A stretch of DNA of 64,000 nt from Moritella sp. (GTDB taxonomy: Bacteria; Pseudomonadota; Gammaproteobacteria; Enterobacterales; Moritellaceae). A model generated the notes under the pieces. It saw only the letters and a program-made list of their open reading frames with translations. It searched no databases and was not told the origin of the DNA. The translations under genes and the position numbers were made by a program. Location of the stretch: assembly GCF_013215705.1 (NCBI RefSeq), contig NZ_JABSQR010000018.1, forward strand, positions 46,810 to 110,809, given 5' to 3'. Within the stretch, counting starts at the first letter, position 1; every line of letters begins with the position of its first letter. Shown here one piece after another: positions 37,144-46,802 of the stretch.

Positions 37144-37665
37144 ATGAAACACATGATGCTATTAATATTATTATTATCAAGCTACCCGAGTGTATCAGCT
37201 ATTTATCAATGGACTGATGAACAAGGTATTACCCATTTTTCTGATGATGAAAGTAAACCTGAATCTGCCACAGAAATTGATGTGAAGCTCACACCGCCAT
37301 CTATAGCATCACTGATTCAGTCAAGAACACCAGAAGCAAGTGCTGCAAATGCAAGTAATACTGACATGCCTTTAATACCGATTGGCGTTAGTATTAACAG
37401 TCCTATCGATCAGCAAACCATACGCAGTAATAGCGGTGAGATAACAGTATCAGCCACACTCAGTGCCACACTAACCTACGGTTTAAATATTCGCTTATTA
37501 ATTGATGGCGTGATCCATAGCGAACAAATAGACAACCAATTTAAGGTCAGTCAGGTACCCATGGGTACACATACATTACAGCTACAAATAATTAATAATT
37601 TAGGCAAGGTAATTGCATCATCAGAGTTAATTACTGTTTATTTGCATCGTTTTAAGGCCAACTAA
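37144..37665 (+). CDS. DUF4124 domain exported protein
   Basis: A 173-residue protein with a signal peptide (residues 1-19, MKHMMLLILLLSSYPSVSA) and a DUF4124 domain right after it (IYQWTDEQGITHFSDD), then an Ig-like beta-rich part from about residue 85. Probably periplasmic; function unknown. A DUF4124 gene between glnA and glnL is common in marine gammaproteobacteria as I recall. Compare the frameshifted DUF4124 gene at 20808. Confidence 0.8.
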   Translation: MKHMMLLILLLSSYPSVSAIYQWTDEQGITHFSDDESKPESATEIDVKLTPPSIASLIQSRTPEASAANASNTDMPLIPIGVSINSPIDQQTIRSNSGEITVSATLSATLTYGLNIRLLIDGVIHSEQIDNQFKVSQVPMGTHTLQLQIINNLGKVIASSELITVYLHRFKAN

Positions 37666-37768
37666 CTCATTACTGCTTTAATTTTATCACGCTGTACAGT
37701 AATATTTCAGAGTTAGCACCAAACTAGTGCAATCTGTAGCGGGATATTGATCCTAATAAGGAAATGTC

Positions 37769-38821
37769 ATGATAATGATCCCAGAACCCCAACAATCATT
37801 ACTGAATAACTTAATTTCGTCGGTATTCGTGCTTAATCATGATCTGTATATTAAATATCTTAATCCAGCCGCTGAGCAGCTACTCGGCTCCAGTGCCAGC
37901 CGGGTACTCGATATCAAGATAACCGACATTATCGAACACACAAGCTTAGACCTTTCATTACTGGCAAGTACGATAAAAACCGGGCAAGGATTTACTGACA
38001 ATGAAGTATCATTAGTGATTGATGATCGCCAGTTGTTAGTCGAAATATCAGCAACCTTGACGATTTTTGATTCCGAGACCTGTATTTTGATTGAAGCAAG
38101 GCAAATTGATTTACAAAAAAAAATCAGTCAAGAGCTTTATCAACACGTCCAACAACAAGCTGCACAAGAGCTCGTTCGTGGTTTAGCGCATGAAATTAAA
38201 AATCCATTGGGTGGCCTGCGTGGCGCAGCCCAATTACTTGAAAAAGAGTTACCAACCGCTGAATTAAAAGAATTCACTGGTATTATCATCGAACAAGCCG
38301 ATCGATTACGGGCCCTTGTTGACCGTTTATTAGGGCCACAAAAGCCCGGTAAACAAACTATTTTAAATATTCATTCCGTGATTGAAAAAGTAAAACAATT
38401 AGTCGAGTTTGATTTACCAACTGGCATTATTATCGAGCGAGATTACGATCCATCCATCCCTGATTTTGAGATGGAGCCGGACTTATTACAACAAGCACTA
38501 CTGAATATCATTAGCAATGCCATTCAAATACTGAAAGGTCATGGCTCGATAAAAATCATTACTCGAACAGCACATCAAGTGAATATTCAGGGACAGAAAT
38601 ATCGCTTATGTGTTGAAATAAAAATCATCGATAACGGGCCAGGTATTCCTGAACATATTAAAGATACCCTGTTCTACCCGATGGTCACTGCACGTGAAGG
38701 TGGCACCGGACTCGGCCTTTCTATTGCTCAAAACCTGATTAAACAACATAAAGGTAAAATTGAGTGCCATAGTTGGCCTGGTCATACCGAATTTGCCATT
38801 TATCTGCCACTAAGAAAATAA
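37769..38821 (+). CDS. glnL: Nitrogen sensor histidine kinase NtrB
   Basis: A 350-residue cytoplasmic kinase/phosphatase controlled by PII and acting on NtrC. PAS domain (about 10-110), phosphoacceptor His in GLAHEIKNPLGGLRGAAQLL within the H box, N box LLNIISNAIQ, G1 DNGPGIP and G2 GGTGLGLSIA. No membrane helix, as expected. AAGGA precedes the start. It is followed 11 bp later by glnG. Confidence 0.96.
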   Translation: MIMIPEPQQSLLNNLISSVFVLNHDLYIKYLNPAAEQLLGSSASRVLDIKITDIIEHTSLDLSLLASTIKTGQGFTDNEVSLVIDDRQLLVEISATLTIFDSETCILIEARQIDLQKKISQELYQHVQQQAAQELVRGLAHEIKNPLGGLRGAAQLLEKELPTAELKEFTGIIIEQADRLRALVDRLLGPQKPGKQTILNIHSVIEKVKQLVEFDLPTGIIIERDYDPSIPDFEMEPDLLQQALLNIISNAIQILKGHGSIKIITRTAHQVNIQGQKYRLCVEIKIIDNGPGIPEHIKDTLFYPMVTAREGGTGLGLSIAQNLIKQHKGKIECHSWPGHTEFAIYLPLRK

Positions 38822-38832
38822 AGGATTAGACT

Positions 38833-40251
38833 ATGACAACATCTACAATTTGGATTGTCGACGACGATAGTTCAATCCGCTGGGTTCTCGACAAAGCATT
38901 AAAATCACAACAGTTTGAAACGTCTGCATTCAGTGATGCGCATGCCTTATTAAACAAACTCGAATTCGAACAACCAGATATTATTATTTCTGATATTCGC
39001 ATGCCCAAAATGAGCGGACTAGAGTTAATGGCTAAAGTGCACGCCACTCATCCTGACCTGCCGATCATCATCATGACTGCGCACTCCGATCTAGATAGCG
39101 CGGTAAGCGCTTATCAGGCCGGCGCATTTGAATACCTGCCAAAACCATTTGATATTGATGAAGCTGTATCTTTAGCCACCCGCGCGGTAACCCATGCCAA
39201 AGAACAAACTAAAAATCGCCGTAAAAATAATAAAGTAGAACCAGTGCCTGAAATTATTGGCGAAGCACCGGCCATGCAAGAAGTGTTTCGCGCTATTGGT
39301 CGATTATCGCGTTCTTCTATCAGTGTGTTAATTAATGGTGAATCTGGCACGGGGAAAGAGCTTGTCGCACAAGCGTTACACAAACACAGCCCACGCGTAA
39401 ACAACGAATTCATTGCTTTAAACATGGCTGCTATCCCCAAAGACTTAATTGAATCAGAACTATTTGGCCATGAAAAAGGCGCATTTACCGGTGCCGCAGG
39501 TGTGCGTAATGGCCGTTTTGAGCAAGCCAATGGTGGTACGCTATTTTTAGATGAGATCGGTGATATGCCGATTGATATTCAAACCCGACTGTTGCGGGTA
39601 TTGTCGGATGGTCAATTTTACCGTGTCGGTGGTCATTCGCCAGTGAGTGTCGATGTACGTATCATTGCCGCCACGCACCAAAATTTAGAACAGAAAGTGG
39701 CGGATGGTAGTTTTCGTGAAGATTTATTTCATCGTTTGAATGTCATTCGTATCCATATTCCGTCACTTAATGAACGTCGTGAAGATATTCCTAAATTGGC
39801 CAATCACTTTTTGATCAGTGCGGGTAAAGAACTCGGTGTCGAAACCAAAATACTCAGTAAAGAAGCTGAAACTTACTTAGCCAATCACCACTGGTCCGGT
39901 AACGTCCGCCAACTCGAAAATATTTGTCGCTGGTTAACCGTGATGGCCAGCGGCCAAGAAGTGTTTATTGCTGACTTACCACATGAAATTACCGATGAAA
40001 AACCGACTAAACTCAACAGTCCTGGCAGTGCTCTACATGGCGATTGGCGCAGCCAATTGAAAACCTGGACAGCACAACAACTCGCCTCAGGACACAGCGA
40101 CATTCTTGCGGAGGCAATGCCAGATTTTGAGCGTATCATGTTACAGACGGCATTGGAGTATACTCAGGGTCATAAGCAAGATGCTGCTAAACTGCTAGGC
40201 TGGGGCAGAAATACCCTCACCCGTAAGTTAAAAGAACTCGATATCAATTAA
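38833..40251 (+). CDS. glnG: Nitrogen regulator NtrC
   Basis: A 472-residue sigma54 activator. Receiver domain with the acidic pair DDD and phospho-Asp in IISDIRMPKMSG (about residue 54), AAA+ domain with Walker A GESGTGKE and the sigma54-contact loop GAFTGA, and a Fis-type helix-turn-helix at the end (AAKLLGWGRNTLTRKLKEL). It would bind the paired sites upstream of glnA. Confidence 0.97.
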   Translation: MTTSTIWIVDDDSSIRWVLDKALKSQQFETSAFSDAHALLNKLEFEQPDIIISDIRMPKMSGLELMAKVHATHPDLPIIIMTAHSDLDSAVSAYQAGAFEYLPKPFDIDEAVSLATRAVTHAKEQTKNRRKNNKVEPVPEIIGEAPAMQEVFRAIGRLSRSSISVLINGESGTGKELVAQALHKHSPRVNNEFIALNMAAIPKDLIESELFGHEKGAFTGAAGVRNGRFEQANGGTLFLDEIGDMPIDIQTRLLRVLSDGQFYRVGGHSPVSVDVRIIAATHQNLEQKVADGSFREDLFHRLNVIRIHIPSLNERREDIPKLANHFLISAGKELGVETKILSKEAETYLANHHWSGNVRQLENICRWLTVMASGQEVFIADLPHEITDEKPTKLNSPGSALHGDWRSQLKTWTAQQLASGHSDILAEAMPDFERIMLQTALEYTQGHKQDAAKLLGWGRNTLTRKLKELDIN

Positions 40252-40276
40252 TTATATCGTTAATAGATAGCGTTAA

Positions 40277-40332
40277 TTAACCCCGTCATTATCACTCGAC
40301 GTGACAGCATGCACTGATGATGACGGGGTTAA
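40277..40332. terminator. Long hairpin between glnG and the PilZ-like gene
   Basis: An 18-bp stem (17 exact pairs and one G-T pair; TTAACCCCGTCAT outer part) around a 20-nt loop, between two convergent genes. No T-run follows, so it may work as a bidirectional barrier. Confidence 0.65.
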
Positions 40333-40385
40333 GCGAAATCAATCAATCATCATTCTTATCGCAGTTAATTGACTGTAATCAACTG

Positions 40386-41012
40386 CTAGTCTGATGCAGT
40401 CGATGAATCATGGCACTCAATAATATAATCATGCAATATCAACTCAAGTTCATTGTTAATATCAAAATTTAGTGCCAGTCCTTTGCCATTATTATGTTCA
40501 TTTTCAATCCGTACCACTCTCGCTTCAACCAAATGAAAACCACGCTGCGGGATCTTTAAATAAAAACGCAGATTATCGCCATCCTTTAAATTAAAGTCGA
40601 TAGACGAGAATTGTTGCGCACTGCACAACATAAACAAACCCGACGTTGAAATATTCATCACCGCGCCAAGTAATGTTTCACCTTGTCGGTCAAATATTTT
40701 TACCCCTCGCGGATCAGCTAACCGCCAGTAACGTCCTTCACTACCGTTATGATCAATAATATCCGGTGGTCCTAACTCTTTTAGCTCACCATGAAAACCA
40801 TCACTCACCAGATATAACGGAAAACGAAACTCTTCCTTTTGATTCGATGTCACCAGTACAATATCGTCAGAGTCAGTCAATCGGCTCAGCATCTGCTTAG
40901 ATATATGCGATATAAACACATCGTGATGCTCATCATCATCCTGACTATCAATCACTTCCTGTAATAAACTGAGTTCATCTTGGGTTAATACATCGCTAAT
41001 TTTTTTTGGCAT
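40386..41012 (-). CDS. PilZ-like domain protein
   Basis: A 208-residue soluble protein. The C-terminal half (about 95-200) is beta-rich with RGVKIFDRQGETLLGAV followed by NISTSGLFML, which fits the (D/N)xSxxG part of the PilZ c-di-GMP site; an arginine-rich motif precedes it (WRLADPRG) but does not clearly match RxxxR. The acidic N-terminus (ELSLLQEVIDSQDDDEHHD) may be a protein-contact helix. A c-di-GMP-responsive role is possible; binding is uncertain because of the weak arginine motif. Convergent with glnG. Confidence 0.62.
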   Translation of the reverse strand: MPKKISDVLTQDELSLLQEVIDSQDDDEHHDVFISHISKQMLSRLTDSDDIVLVTSNQKEEFRFPLYLVSDGFHGELKELGPPDIIDHNGSEGRYWRLADPRGVKIFDRQGETLLGAVMNISTSGLFMLCSAQQFSSIDFNLKDGDNLRFYLKIPQRGFHLVEARVVRIENEHNNGKGLALNFDINNELELILHDYIIECHDSSTASD

Positions 41013-41224
41013 GACATAACCTTTTATGCTTTTGCATACAAATATCCTTATCCGTCATACAAAATTCACCAATGATTGGTACTAAATTTACACTTAATTA
41101 TACTAACCTTAGTAAACCAGAACTAATTTAACCTTGCAAATATAAAAACCGTAAGATTGAAGTTAAGACATAAAATCGAGCGTTAACAAGGCGCTATTTC
41201 TATAGCATAACAAGTAGGCCAAGC

Positions 41225-41419
41225 ATGGACGCAAAGCAAGACGCTGTAAATCAAGGAATCAATGTCATCGACACGATAGAAATAGCAGGTGAGTTTATCA
41301 TAGAGCAACGTCACCGCCATGAGCGGCGGCAACGTCAATCAAATCACTGTTCTCGTTACGAGCGTCGATTACACAATCGACGTAGCATCCATAGAAACAA
41401 GATTGATATTACAATCTAA
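41225..41419 (+). CDS. Possible 64-residue basic protein
   Basis: A short frame starting MDAKQDAVNQG, with an ordinary helical first half and a very basic second half (ERRQRQ...YERRLHNRR). No family is recognised and the ribosome site is poor. It ends 4 bp into the stop of the convergent permease gene. It may be chance. Confidence 0.28.
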   Translation: MDAKQDAVNQGINVIDTIEIAGEFIIEQRHRHERRQRQSNHCSRYERRLHNRRSIHRNKIDITI

Positions 41420-43449
41420 TGATGGTGATGGTGCGGTTTGGCATGTCTAAAACTATGCGGTAATAATTCCAACATAAAGCTACGCGCACCGCGACGTAAA
41501 ATACTTATCGCAAATAGAATCGTCACAATGACTAAACTTAAATAACGCCACCAATCATCTTGCCAATGTGGTGCTAGTGTTAACCAAGGTTTGGGTAATT
41601 CAGGTACCCAATACATAATTCCCAGACCCAATAACAAGGCTACAGTGACAATCGCCATCACCACCGCTATTGCGATGTGCTTACTTTGGTTATCTTTAAT
41701 AAAGCGGTATAAATCTAAATTAAGCGTTGGTCCTACTAAACTAAAGGCAACAACAGCACCTGGCGATACGCCAGCAATAAGCATAATCGCTAATACAGGG
41801 GTAATACCCGTCGCACAAAAATGAAAAGGTAACGCGATCAAGATCGCGAGAACCACTTGCAACCAAGGTTCTTGCTGTAAAAACTGCCAACCAATCGTCG
41901 GAGTAAATGTTGCAGCGGCAATTAATCCAAACAATACCCAAGGCGCGGTGTGATCAATTAAATGCGCAAAGCCATGTTCAAAAGCATGCTTCAAACGCGA
42001 TGTAGATTGTTTTAGCTGTTCAGGTGTCGCACATATTTTGGTATTTGAATCATCTTTCTTAAACAATAACCCAATCAATAAACCCAAGGTTACCGCTAAA
42101 ATAATCGCCATCACTAAACGAATACCAACCCACTCAGCACCTAATAACGGCAATGAAATAAGTAATGCATCAAACCCTATCACAGGCGACGCCACCAAAA
42201 ATGACACTGCTAATGCAGAGCCGCAGCCCGCTTTAATCAACTGCTTATACATGCTTGATGCATCTGGAATACAGATCGGCAGAGGTAAACCAATCAGTGT
42301 GCCTTTTAATGCGCCAGCGACTGGGCCAGTACTGCGTAATTGGCCAACCAGATTGAATGCAGGTTTCACAAAGTTAATCAGCCATGTCAGGATATAAGCA
42401 AACAATAATGCGGGGGCCGCATGTAACGACAAGCTCACAAATCGTAATAAGGTTTCAGCTGTTTCATTACCGTGGTCATCATGTCCTACGTGGTCATCGT
42501 GTCCTACATGATCATCATGTCCGACGTGGTCATCGTGTCCTACATGGTCATCGTGTCCTACATGGTCATCGTGTCCTACATGGTCATCGTGTCCTACATG
42601 GTCATCGTGCCCTACATGCTCATCGTGCCCTACATGCTCATCATGTCCTGCGTGGTCATCCGCGTGTAACGCAGATGAAACCGTCATTTGTGATATCGTC
42701 GTTTGTGATACAACGGCCACGTCTTCCGAACCGTGATCATGCGGCGCATAACCTAACCAATGTGGCAGTAATACCGCAAGTAAACAGATAGCACCAATCA
42801 AGCTCCCCGTACCAGCGGCAAATTTATCACGTTGAGTTTCTTCACCATGTTCCTGCTTATACGGCTGATGAAATACCACATGTAGAATAGAACCCATCAC
42901 TAACGCTTGGAACCAGATCAACCAGTTACCACTATCATGTGCAATCAGTTCTCCACCTAGCCAAGTACCGGCAACCGTTGCTACTGACATCGCCGTTAAT
43001 ACCGCTAGCGGTAACGCCCTGCCATAATGCGGACGTAACAGCCACCATACGGTAAGACCAACGGGAAAACGATGCAGTACCACACCGATTGCCAATAAAT
43101 AAGCCGTTTGATCATCTCTAATCGCCAGCGCACCACCATCGGTGAGCGCGTGTAATACAAGACCGAACACACCTAATATCAAGGTAATAGAATGAGTTTG
43201 CTTTGCGACTTTATGGAATATTTTTTCTACCATACCCGGGCCAAATAAGCCAACGAGCATCAGTCCGAGAACGGCAATACCGCCACTTTCCAGTAATTCA
43301 GGCAAGATATGGAATAACACCAAACCGCCAATGGAAACAAAGATAAAACTATCAAAGAAAGCAAAACGATCAGATTTAGAACCGACAAATTTACATAAAT
43401 AAGGGCCAAGGAAGAGCGTCGCGATGCTCAGAAATAAAAGTAAAGACAT
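41416..43449 (-). CDS. ZIP-like transporter fused to DUF318-type permease via His-rich repeats
   Basis: A 677-residue membrane protein in three parts. Residues 1-245 look like a ZIP metal transporter: FHILPE, LHALTDGG and VLHRFPVG occupy the positions of the ZIP helix 4-5 metal ligands. Residues about 263-324 are ten or so VGHDDH repeats, a likely metal-binding linker. Residues about 330-650 are a DUF318/ArsP-like permease with PLPICIPDAS and FHFCATGITPVLA. The C-terminus is HAKPHHHHH. Such a protein could collect and move a divalent metal, possibly out of the cell. The fusion frame is open throughout. Confidence 0.72.
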   Translation of the reverse strand: MSLLLFLSIATLFLGPYLCKFVGSKSDRFAFFDSFIFVSIGGLVLFHILPELLESGGIAVLGLMLVGLFGPGMVEKIFHKVAKQTHSITLILGVFGLVLHALTDGGALAIRDDQTAYLLAIGVVLHRFPVGLTVWWLLRPHYGRALPLAVLTAMSVATVAGTWLGGELIAHDSGNWLIWFQALVMGSILHVVFHQPYKQEHGEETQRDKFAAGTGSLIGAICLLAVLLPHWLGYAPHDHGSEDVAVVSQTTISQMTVSSALHADDHAGHDEHVGHDEHVGHDDHVGHDDHVGHDDHVGHDDHVGHDDHVGHDDHVGHDDHVGHDDHGNETAETLLRFVSLSLHAAPALLFAYILTWLINFVKPAFNLVGQLRSTGPVAGALKGTLIGLPLPICIPDASSMYKQLIKAGCGSALAVSFLVASPVIGFDALLISLPLLGAEWVGIRLVMAIILAVTLGLLIGLLFKKDDSNTKICATPEQLKQSTSRLKHAFEHGFAHLIDHTAPWVLFGLIAAATFTPTIGWQFLQQEPWLQVVLAILIALPFHFCATGITPVLAIMLIAGVSPGAVVAFSLVGPTLNLDLYRFIKDNQSKHIAIAVVMAIVTVALLLGLGIMYWVPELPKPWLTLAPHWQDDWWRYLSLVIVTILFAISILRRGARSFMLELLPHSFRHAKPHHHHH
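42478..42660 (-). repeat. 18-bp tandem repeat encoding VGHDDH
   Basis: About ten near-identical 18-bp units in frame in the permease gene (unit encodes V-G-H-D/E-D/E-H). Unit variants (HDEHVG, HDDHVG) are grouped, suggesting recent expansion. Confidence 0.88.
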
Positions 43450-43506
43450 GGTATAAACACGAGGTCAGTAAACAGGTGTTATAATATAACATAACAGCCG
43501 TGACTG

Positions 43507-43549
43507 ATGCCAGCCAGAATTGTTATCTTATAACAATTCTGGCTGGCAT
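43507..43549. terminator. 20-bp perfect hairpin after the DeoR gene
   Basis: ATGCCAGCCAGAATTGTTAT and its exact complement at 43530-43549 enclose a 3-nt loop. It stands between the DeoR gene and the ZIP/permease gene, both leftward. No U-run follows, so it may be an RNA-stability element rather than a classic terminator. Confidence 0.6.
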
Positions 43550-43585
43550 TAATAAAAAATAGCTTTAATCAGCCGTAGAGGAGAA

Positions 43586-44323
43586 TTATTTTATAACTTT
43601 AATGTTATGTTTTTCTAATAAATGTACATATTCTAACGACGCATCTTCGTCAGTAATGACCATATCAACCTGATCGAATTGATATAATGGCGTATTGTGC
43701 ACTTGACCAAATTTAGAAGAGTCAGTGATAACAATATTTTGTGCACCTTTCTCTAAAATAGCCACACCAACATCAGCACGCATCATATTACGACTGGTAA
43801 AACCGGTATTTGGATGCAGACCATCGATGCCTAAGAAGGCTTTGGTAAAGTGAGTATGTTTGATACAAAGACGCGTCAAGGTACCTACCATACTTTCACT
43901 TTCATGTTGGTAAAGACCACCTAACACGATGATCTTAACATCAGTTTCTTTCATTAAATGGGCAATGTAACTACTTGGTGTAATGATAGTAACATCACTA
44001 CGTTTACCTAATTCTTTAGCCAGTAATGCATTCGCACTACCGCCTTCAATCATCACGGTTTCACCATGTTCAACAAGGCTTGCTGCACACATCGCCATTT
44101 TACGCTTGTGTTCATAATTAACCGTAATACGATGAGACACGTTATCGGTATTATGTGGAGTAGCACCACCATGAACACGACGGATGAAACCTTCTTTTTC
44201 TAACTTGTTCAGATCATGACGGATCGTAACTTCTGAAACACCCAGCTTAGTCGACATTTCGCCAACAGAAGCACGTCCCTTTTCATTTACAAGATTAATA
44301 ATATCAGTATGTCGTTGCTGCAT
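43586..44323 (-). CDS. DeoR/GlpR-family regulator
   Basis: A 245-residue sugar-phosphate-responsive repressor of the DeoR family. N-terminal winged helix with the signature SVGEMSTKLGVSEVTIRHDL...LEKEGFIRRVHGGA (about residues 18-55), then the isomerase-like sensor domain with MIEGGSANALLA and ITDSSKFG. The inducer is probably a phosphorylated sugar, but no catabolic genes adjoin it. It may repress itself through the palindrome at 44374-44389. A HAD phosphatase gene lies upstream. Confidence 0.9.
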   Translation of the reverse strand: MQQRHTDIINLVNEKGRASVGEMSTKLGVSEVTIRHDLNKLEKEGFIRRVHGGATPHNTDNVSHRITVNYEHKRKMAMCAASLVEHGETVMIEGGSANALLAKELGKRSDVTIITPSSYIAHLMKETDVKIIVLGGLYQHESESMVGTLTRLCIKHTHFTKAFLGIDGLHPNTGFTSRNMMRADVGVAILEKGAQNIVITDSSKFGQVHNTPLYQFDQVDMVITDEDASLEYVHLLEKHNIKVIK

Positions 44324-44373
44324 GATTGCTCATATCCCACACAATTTAAGTTACCTATTAAACAGATAGTACC

Positions 44374-44389
44374 ACTTTCACCTGAAAGT
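44374..44389. promoter_or_regulatory. Candidate DeoR operator
   Basis: ACTTTCACCTGAAAGT: 7-bp perfect arms around CC, 51 bp before the DeoR start, with a TTTC/GAAA core as in several DeoR-family operators. Confidence 0.42.
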
Positions 44390-44472
44390 CATAAGTACTA
44401 ATTAAAACTACAAATTGAAACACTCAAATACATAGTATAACTGAGAGCTTCATCGCTAATACTAAGTTTAGC

Positions 44473-45078
44473 TTATTGTACCGACCATGTTTTTTCATGC
44501 CACGTTTGTATGATATAGGAAATTTCATACCAGTCGTGTGCACTCGTTACTCTTTCTCTGAACGCTTTATTATGCGGTTGTTTTATCATAATGCAATTAT
44601 CAACCCCAGCATTTTTCGCATCCAGCAAGTTATCATATTTATCATCTACAAAAGCATGGATCTCATGCGTCTGCTTAATCTTGTTTAAATAAGTCGCTTT
44701 TGACTCACCAAACTCAACAAAAAATATATCTTGAAAAATATTACCGAAGCAATGATACATGTTTGCTCGACGCAGCGCTTCCACCTGAGGGTCACGACTA
44801 CACGCGGTAATACAAAAAATATCATAACCTTCTTGGATTAGTTTAGTTAGAATTCGCGAAGCACCAGGCAGCGCATCTAATGCACCAAACTGCCAACTAG
44901 ATGCAAACTCTTTTAATATTTTAACATCTTGACCTTCTTTAACACCTAACCATTCGCATAAATCCCATGCTAAGGGTTTACCAGTCACTTTTTTATTATA
45001 TTGGTGATTAACAAACTCACGTAACCGAGAACCAAAATCTAATACCGTATCATCAATATCAATGACTATCGCTTTCAT
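44473..45078 (-). CDS. HAD-superfamily hydrolase
   Basis: A 201-residue HAD phosphatase, possibly of the 5'-nucleotidase type. Motif I is IDIDDTVLD (residues 6-14; nucleophile Asp8 and acid Asp10), motif II the T in CITACS, motif III the lysine region near GESKATYLNK, and motif IV HAFVDDKYDN. A small helical cap follows motif I. Substrate unknown. It is in the same direction as the DeoR gene with 150 bp between them. Confidence 0.8.
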   Translation of the reverse strand: MKAIVIDIDDTVLDFGSRLREFVNHQYNKKVTGKPLAWDLCEWLGVKEGQDVKILKEFASSWQFGALDALPGASRILTKLIQEGYDIFCITACSRDPQVEALRRANMYHCFGNIFQDIFFVEFGESKATYLNKIKQTHEIHAFVDDKYDNLLDAKNAGVDNCIMIKQPHNKAFRERVTSAHDWYEISYIIQTWHEKTWSVQ

Positions 45079-45283
45079 AGGCGTATTTCCATATTTTGTG
45101 ATCTTTTATATTCTGATAAACAATATAAAATAAAATGACATAAACTGAAGAACAATATTACATAGATACCAAGTTATGTATATTTAACTTCTATGAAATC
45201 AGGTATCCAATACTAACGTAATAGTCAGAAAATCTAGAGCACTATTTTCCTTAAAACCGTAATGATTACATGCAAACAGGCAT

Positions 45284-45306
45284 TAAAAAGGCACCCTTAG
45301 GTGCCT
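45284..45306 (-). terminator. Terminator of hemN
   Basis: AGGCACC and GGTGCCT around CTTA, with T5 on the minus strand; 28 bp after the hemN stop. Confidence 0.85.
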
Positions 45307-45333
45307 CATTATTATTTAATCTCTCTGCGGGAA

Positions 45334-46707
45334 TTAAATCACGCGAGAAAACTGTTGTTGACGTGCACGTTGACGTAAATACACATCAAAACACATGCAA
45401 ATATTACGGATCAATAGTTTACCTTTCGGCGCTACTTGTAGCATATTGCCTTCAATAATAACCAGTTCATCGTTAATGAAGGTTTGTAATAATGCCATGT
45501 CTTCAGCAAAGTAAGTGGCAAAATCAAGGTTGAATGTCTCTGCAATTTTGTCCATATCAAGTTCAAAATTACACATCAATTGCTTGATCACAGCACGACG
45601 AATAGAATCATCTTCATTCAAACCAACGCCACGCCATTGCGCATGACCAAGTTCGTCCACTTGCTTATAATATTTTTTCAGCTCTTTTTGGTTTTGCGAA
45701 TAGGCATTACCTATTTGGCTAATTGATGATACACCTAAACCCAATAAATCACTTTCACCTTGAGTGGTATAACCTTGGAAGTTACGGTGTAATATCCCGT
45801 TGCGCTGTGCAACCGCAAGCTCATCATCCGGTTTTGCAAAATGATCCATACCGATAAATTGATAACCGTTGTCAGTTAAAAATGCAATCGAATCTTCTAA
45901 GATAGCTAAACGATCAGAAGGCGACGGCATATCTTCTTCTTTCATTTTACGCTGACCAGCAAACAAGCTTGGTAAATGCGCATAATTAAACACGGTTAAA
46001 CGGGCCGGATCTAAATCAAGCACACGCTCTAAGGTTTTATGAAAGGTTGCTTTGGTTTGATGTGGCAAGCCATAAATTAAATCAATATTGGTCGATTTAA
46101 AACCGAGTTCGTGTGCCCGTTTAATGATCGCAAAAATAAATTCTTCATCCTGCTCACGGTTTACTGCAACTTGCACTTTTTTATCAAAATCTTGCACACC
46201 AAGACTTAAACGATTAAAACCAACTTCAGCTAATAAATCGATAGTACTCAGTTCAATTTCACGCGGGTCAACTTCAATCGAAATTTCTGCATCATCATCA
46301 AAATTAAAGCTGTCACGTAGCACATCAATCAAACGTTGAATTTGTGGCTGCGTTAAAAATGTTGGTGTACCACCACCCCAATGTAATTGCGATACATTAC
46401 GATTTTTGAAAAATGGTGCCTGTTGCTTGATCTCGGCCTCGAGTACATCAAGGTACTGATCGGCTTTATGTCGATGGCGAGTAATAACCTTATTACAACC
46501 ACAGTAATAACAAAGCTTATGGCAGAAAGGAATATGCACATACAATGACAACGGCTTATCTGGTGTCTCGTCGCAAGCAAAGCGAAAGTCTTGATAACCA
46601 AAAGCTTCATCAAATTCCAACGCAGTTGGATAAGATGTATATCTTGGACCACTGTAATTATATTTTTCGATCATAGCCTGATCCCAGACTAATTTTTGAT
46701 TTAGCAT
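45334..46707 (-). CDS. hemN: Oxygen-independent coproporphyrinogen III oxidase
   Basis: A radical-SAM enzyme that decarboxylates two propionates of coproporphyrinogen III in anaerobic haem synthesis. The second ATG at 46707 is preferred: AGGGG lies 6 bp upstream and the resulting 457 residues equal the E. coli length; the first ATG (46713) touches the ribosome site. YNYSGPRYTSYPTA at the N-terminus is the HemN signature, and the 4Fe-4S cysteines are in CHKLCYYCGC. It lies after yihI and the DUF2489 gene, as in related genomes. Confidence 0.96.
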   Translation of the reverse strand: MLNQKLVWDQAMIEKYNYSGPRYTSYPTALEFDEAFGYQDFRFACDETPDKPLSLYVHIPFCHKLCYYCGCNKVITRHRHKADQYLDVLEAEIKQQAPFFKNRNVSQLHWGGGTPTFLTQPQIQRLIDVLRDSFNFDDDAEISIEVDPREIELSTIDLLAEVGFNRLSLGVQDFDKKVQVAVNREQDEEFIFAIIKRAHELGFKSTNIDLIYGLPHQTKATFHKTLERVLDLDPARLTVFNYAHLPSLFAGQRKMKEEDMPSPSDRLAILEDSIAFLTDNGYQFIGMDHFAKPDDELAVAQRNGILHRNFQGYTTQGESDLLGLGVSSISQIGNAYSQNQKELKKYYKQVDELGHAQWRGVGLNEDDSIRRAVIKQLMCNFELDMDKIAETFNLDFATYFAEDMALLQTFINDELVIIEGNMLQVAPKGKLLIRNICMCFDVYLRQRARQQQFSRVI

Positions 46708-46802
46708 ATTCATCCCCTAAGACATATCACGGCAGTATGCCGAAAATAAACATCATGCCGTTTGTCTTACATCATAATATTACCGATTAACACCGTTATT
46801 TA

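Noticed and set aside
42478..42660. CRISPR-like array
   Set aside because: Units are 18 bp, in frame, contiguous and without spacers; it is a coding repeat.
42384..42791. Open frames opposite the His/Asp repeat of the permease gene
   Set aside because: They are the complementary reading of the 18-bp repeat (VIVSYM and HGHRVL patterns) and have no ribosome site.
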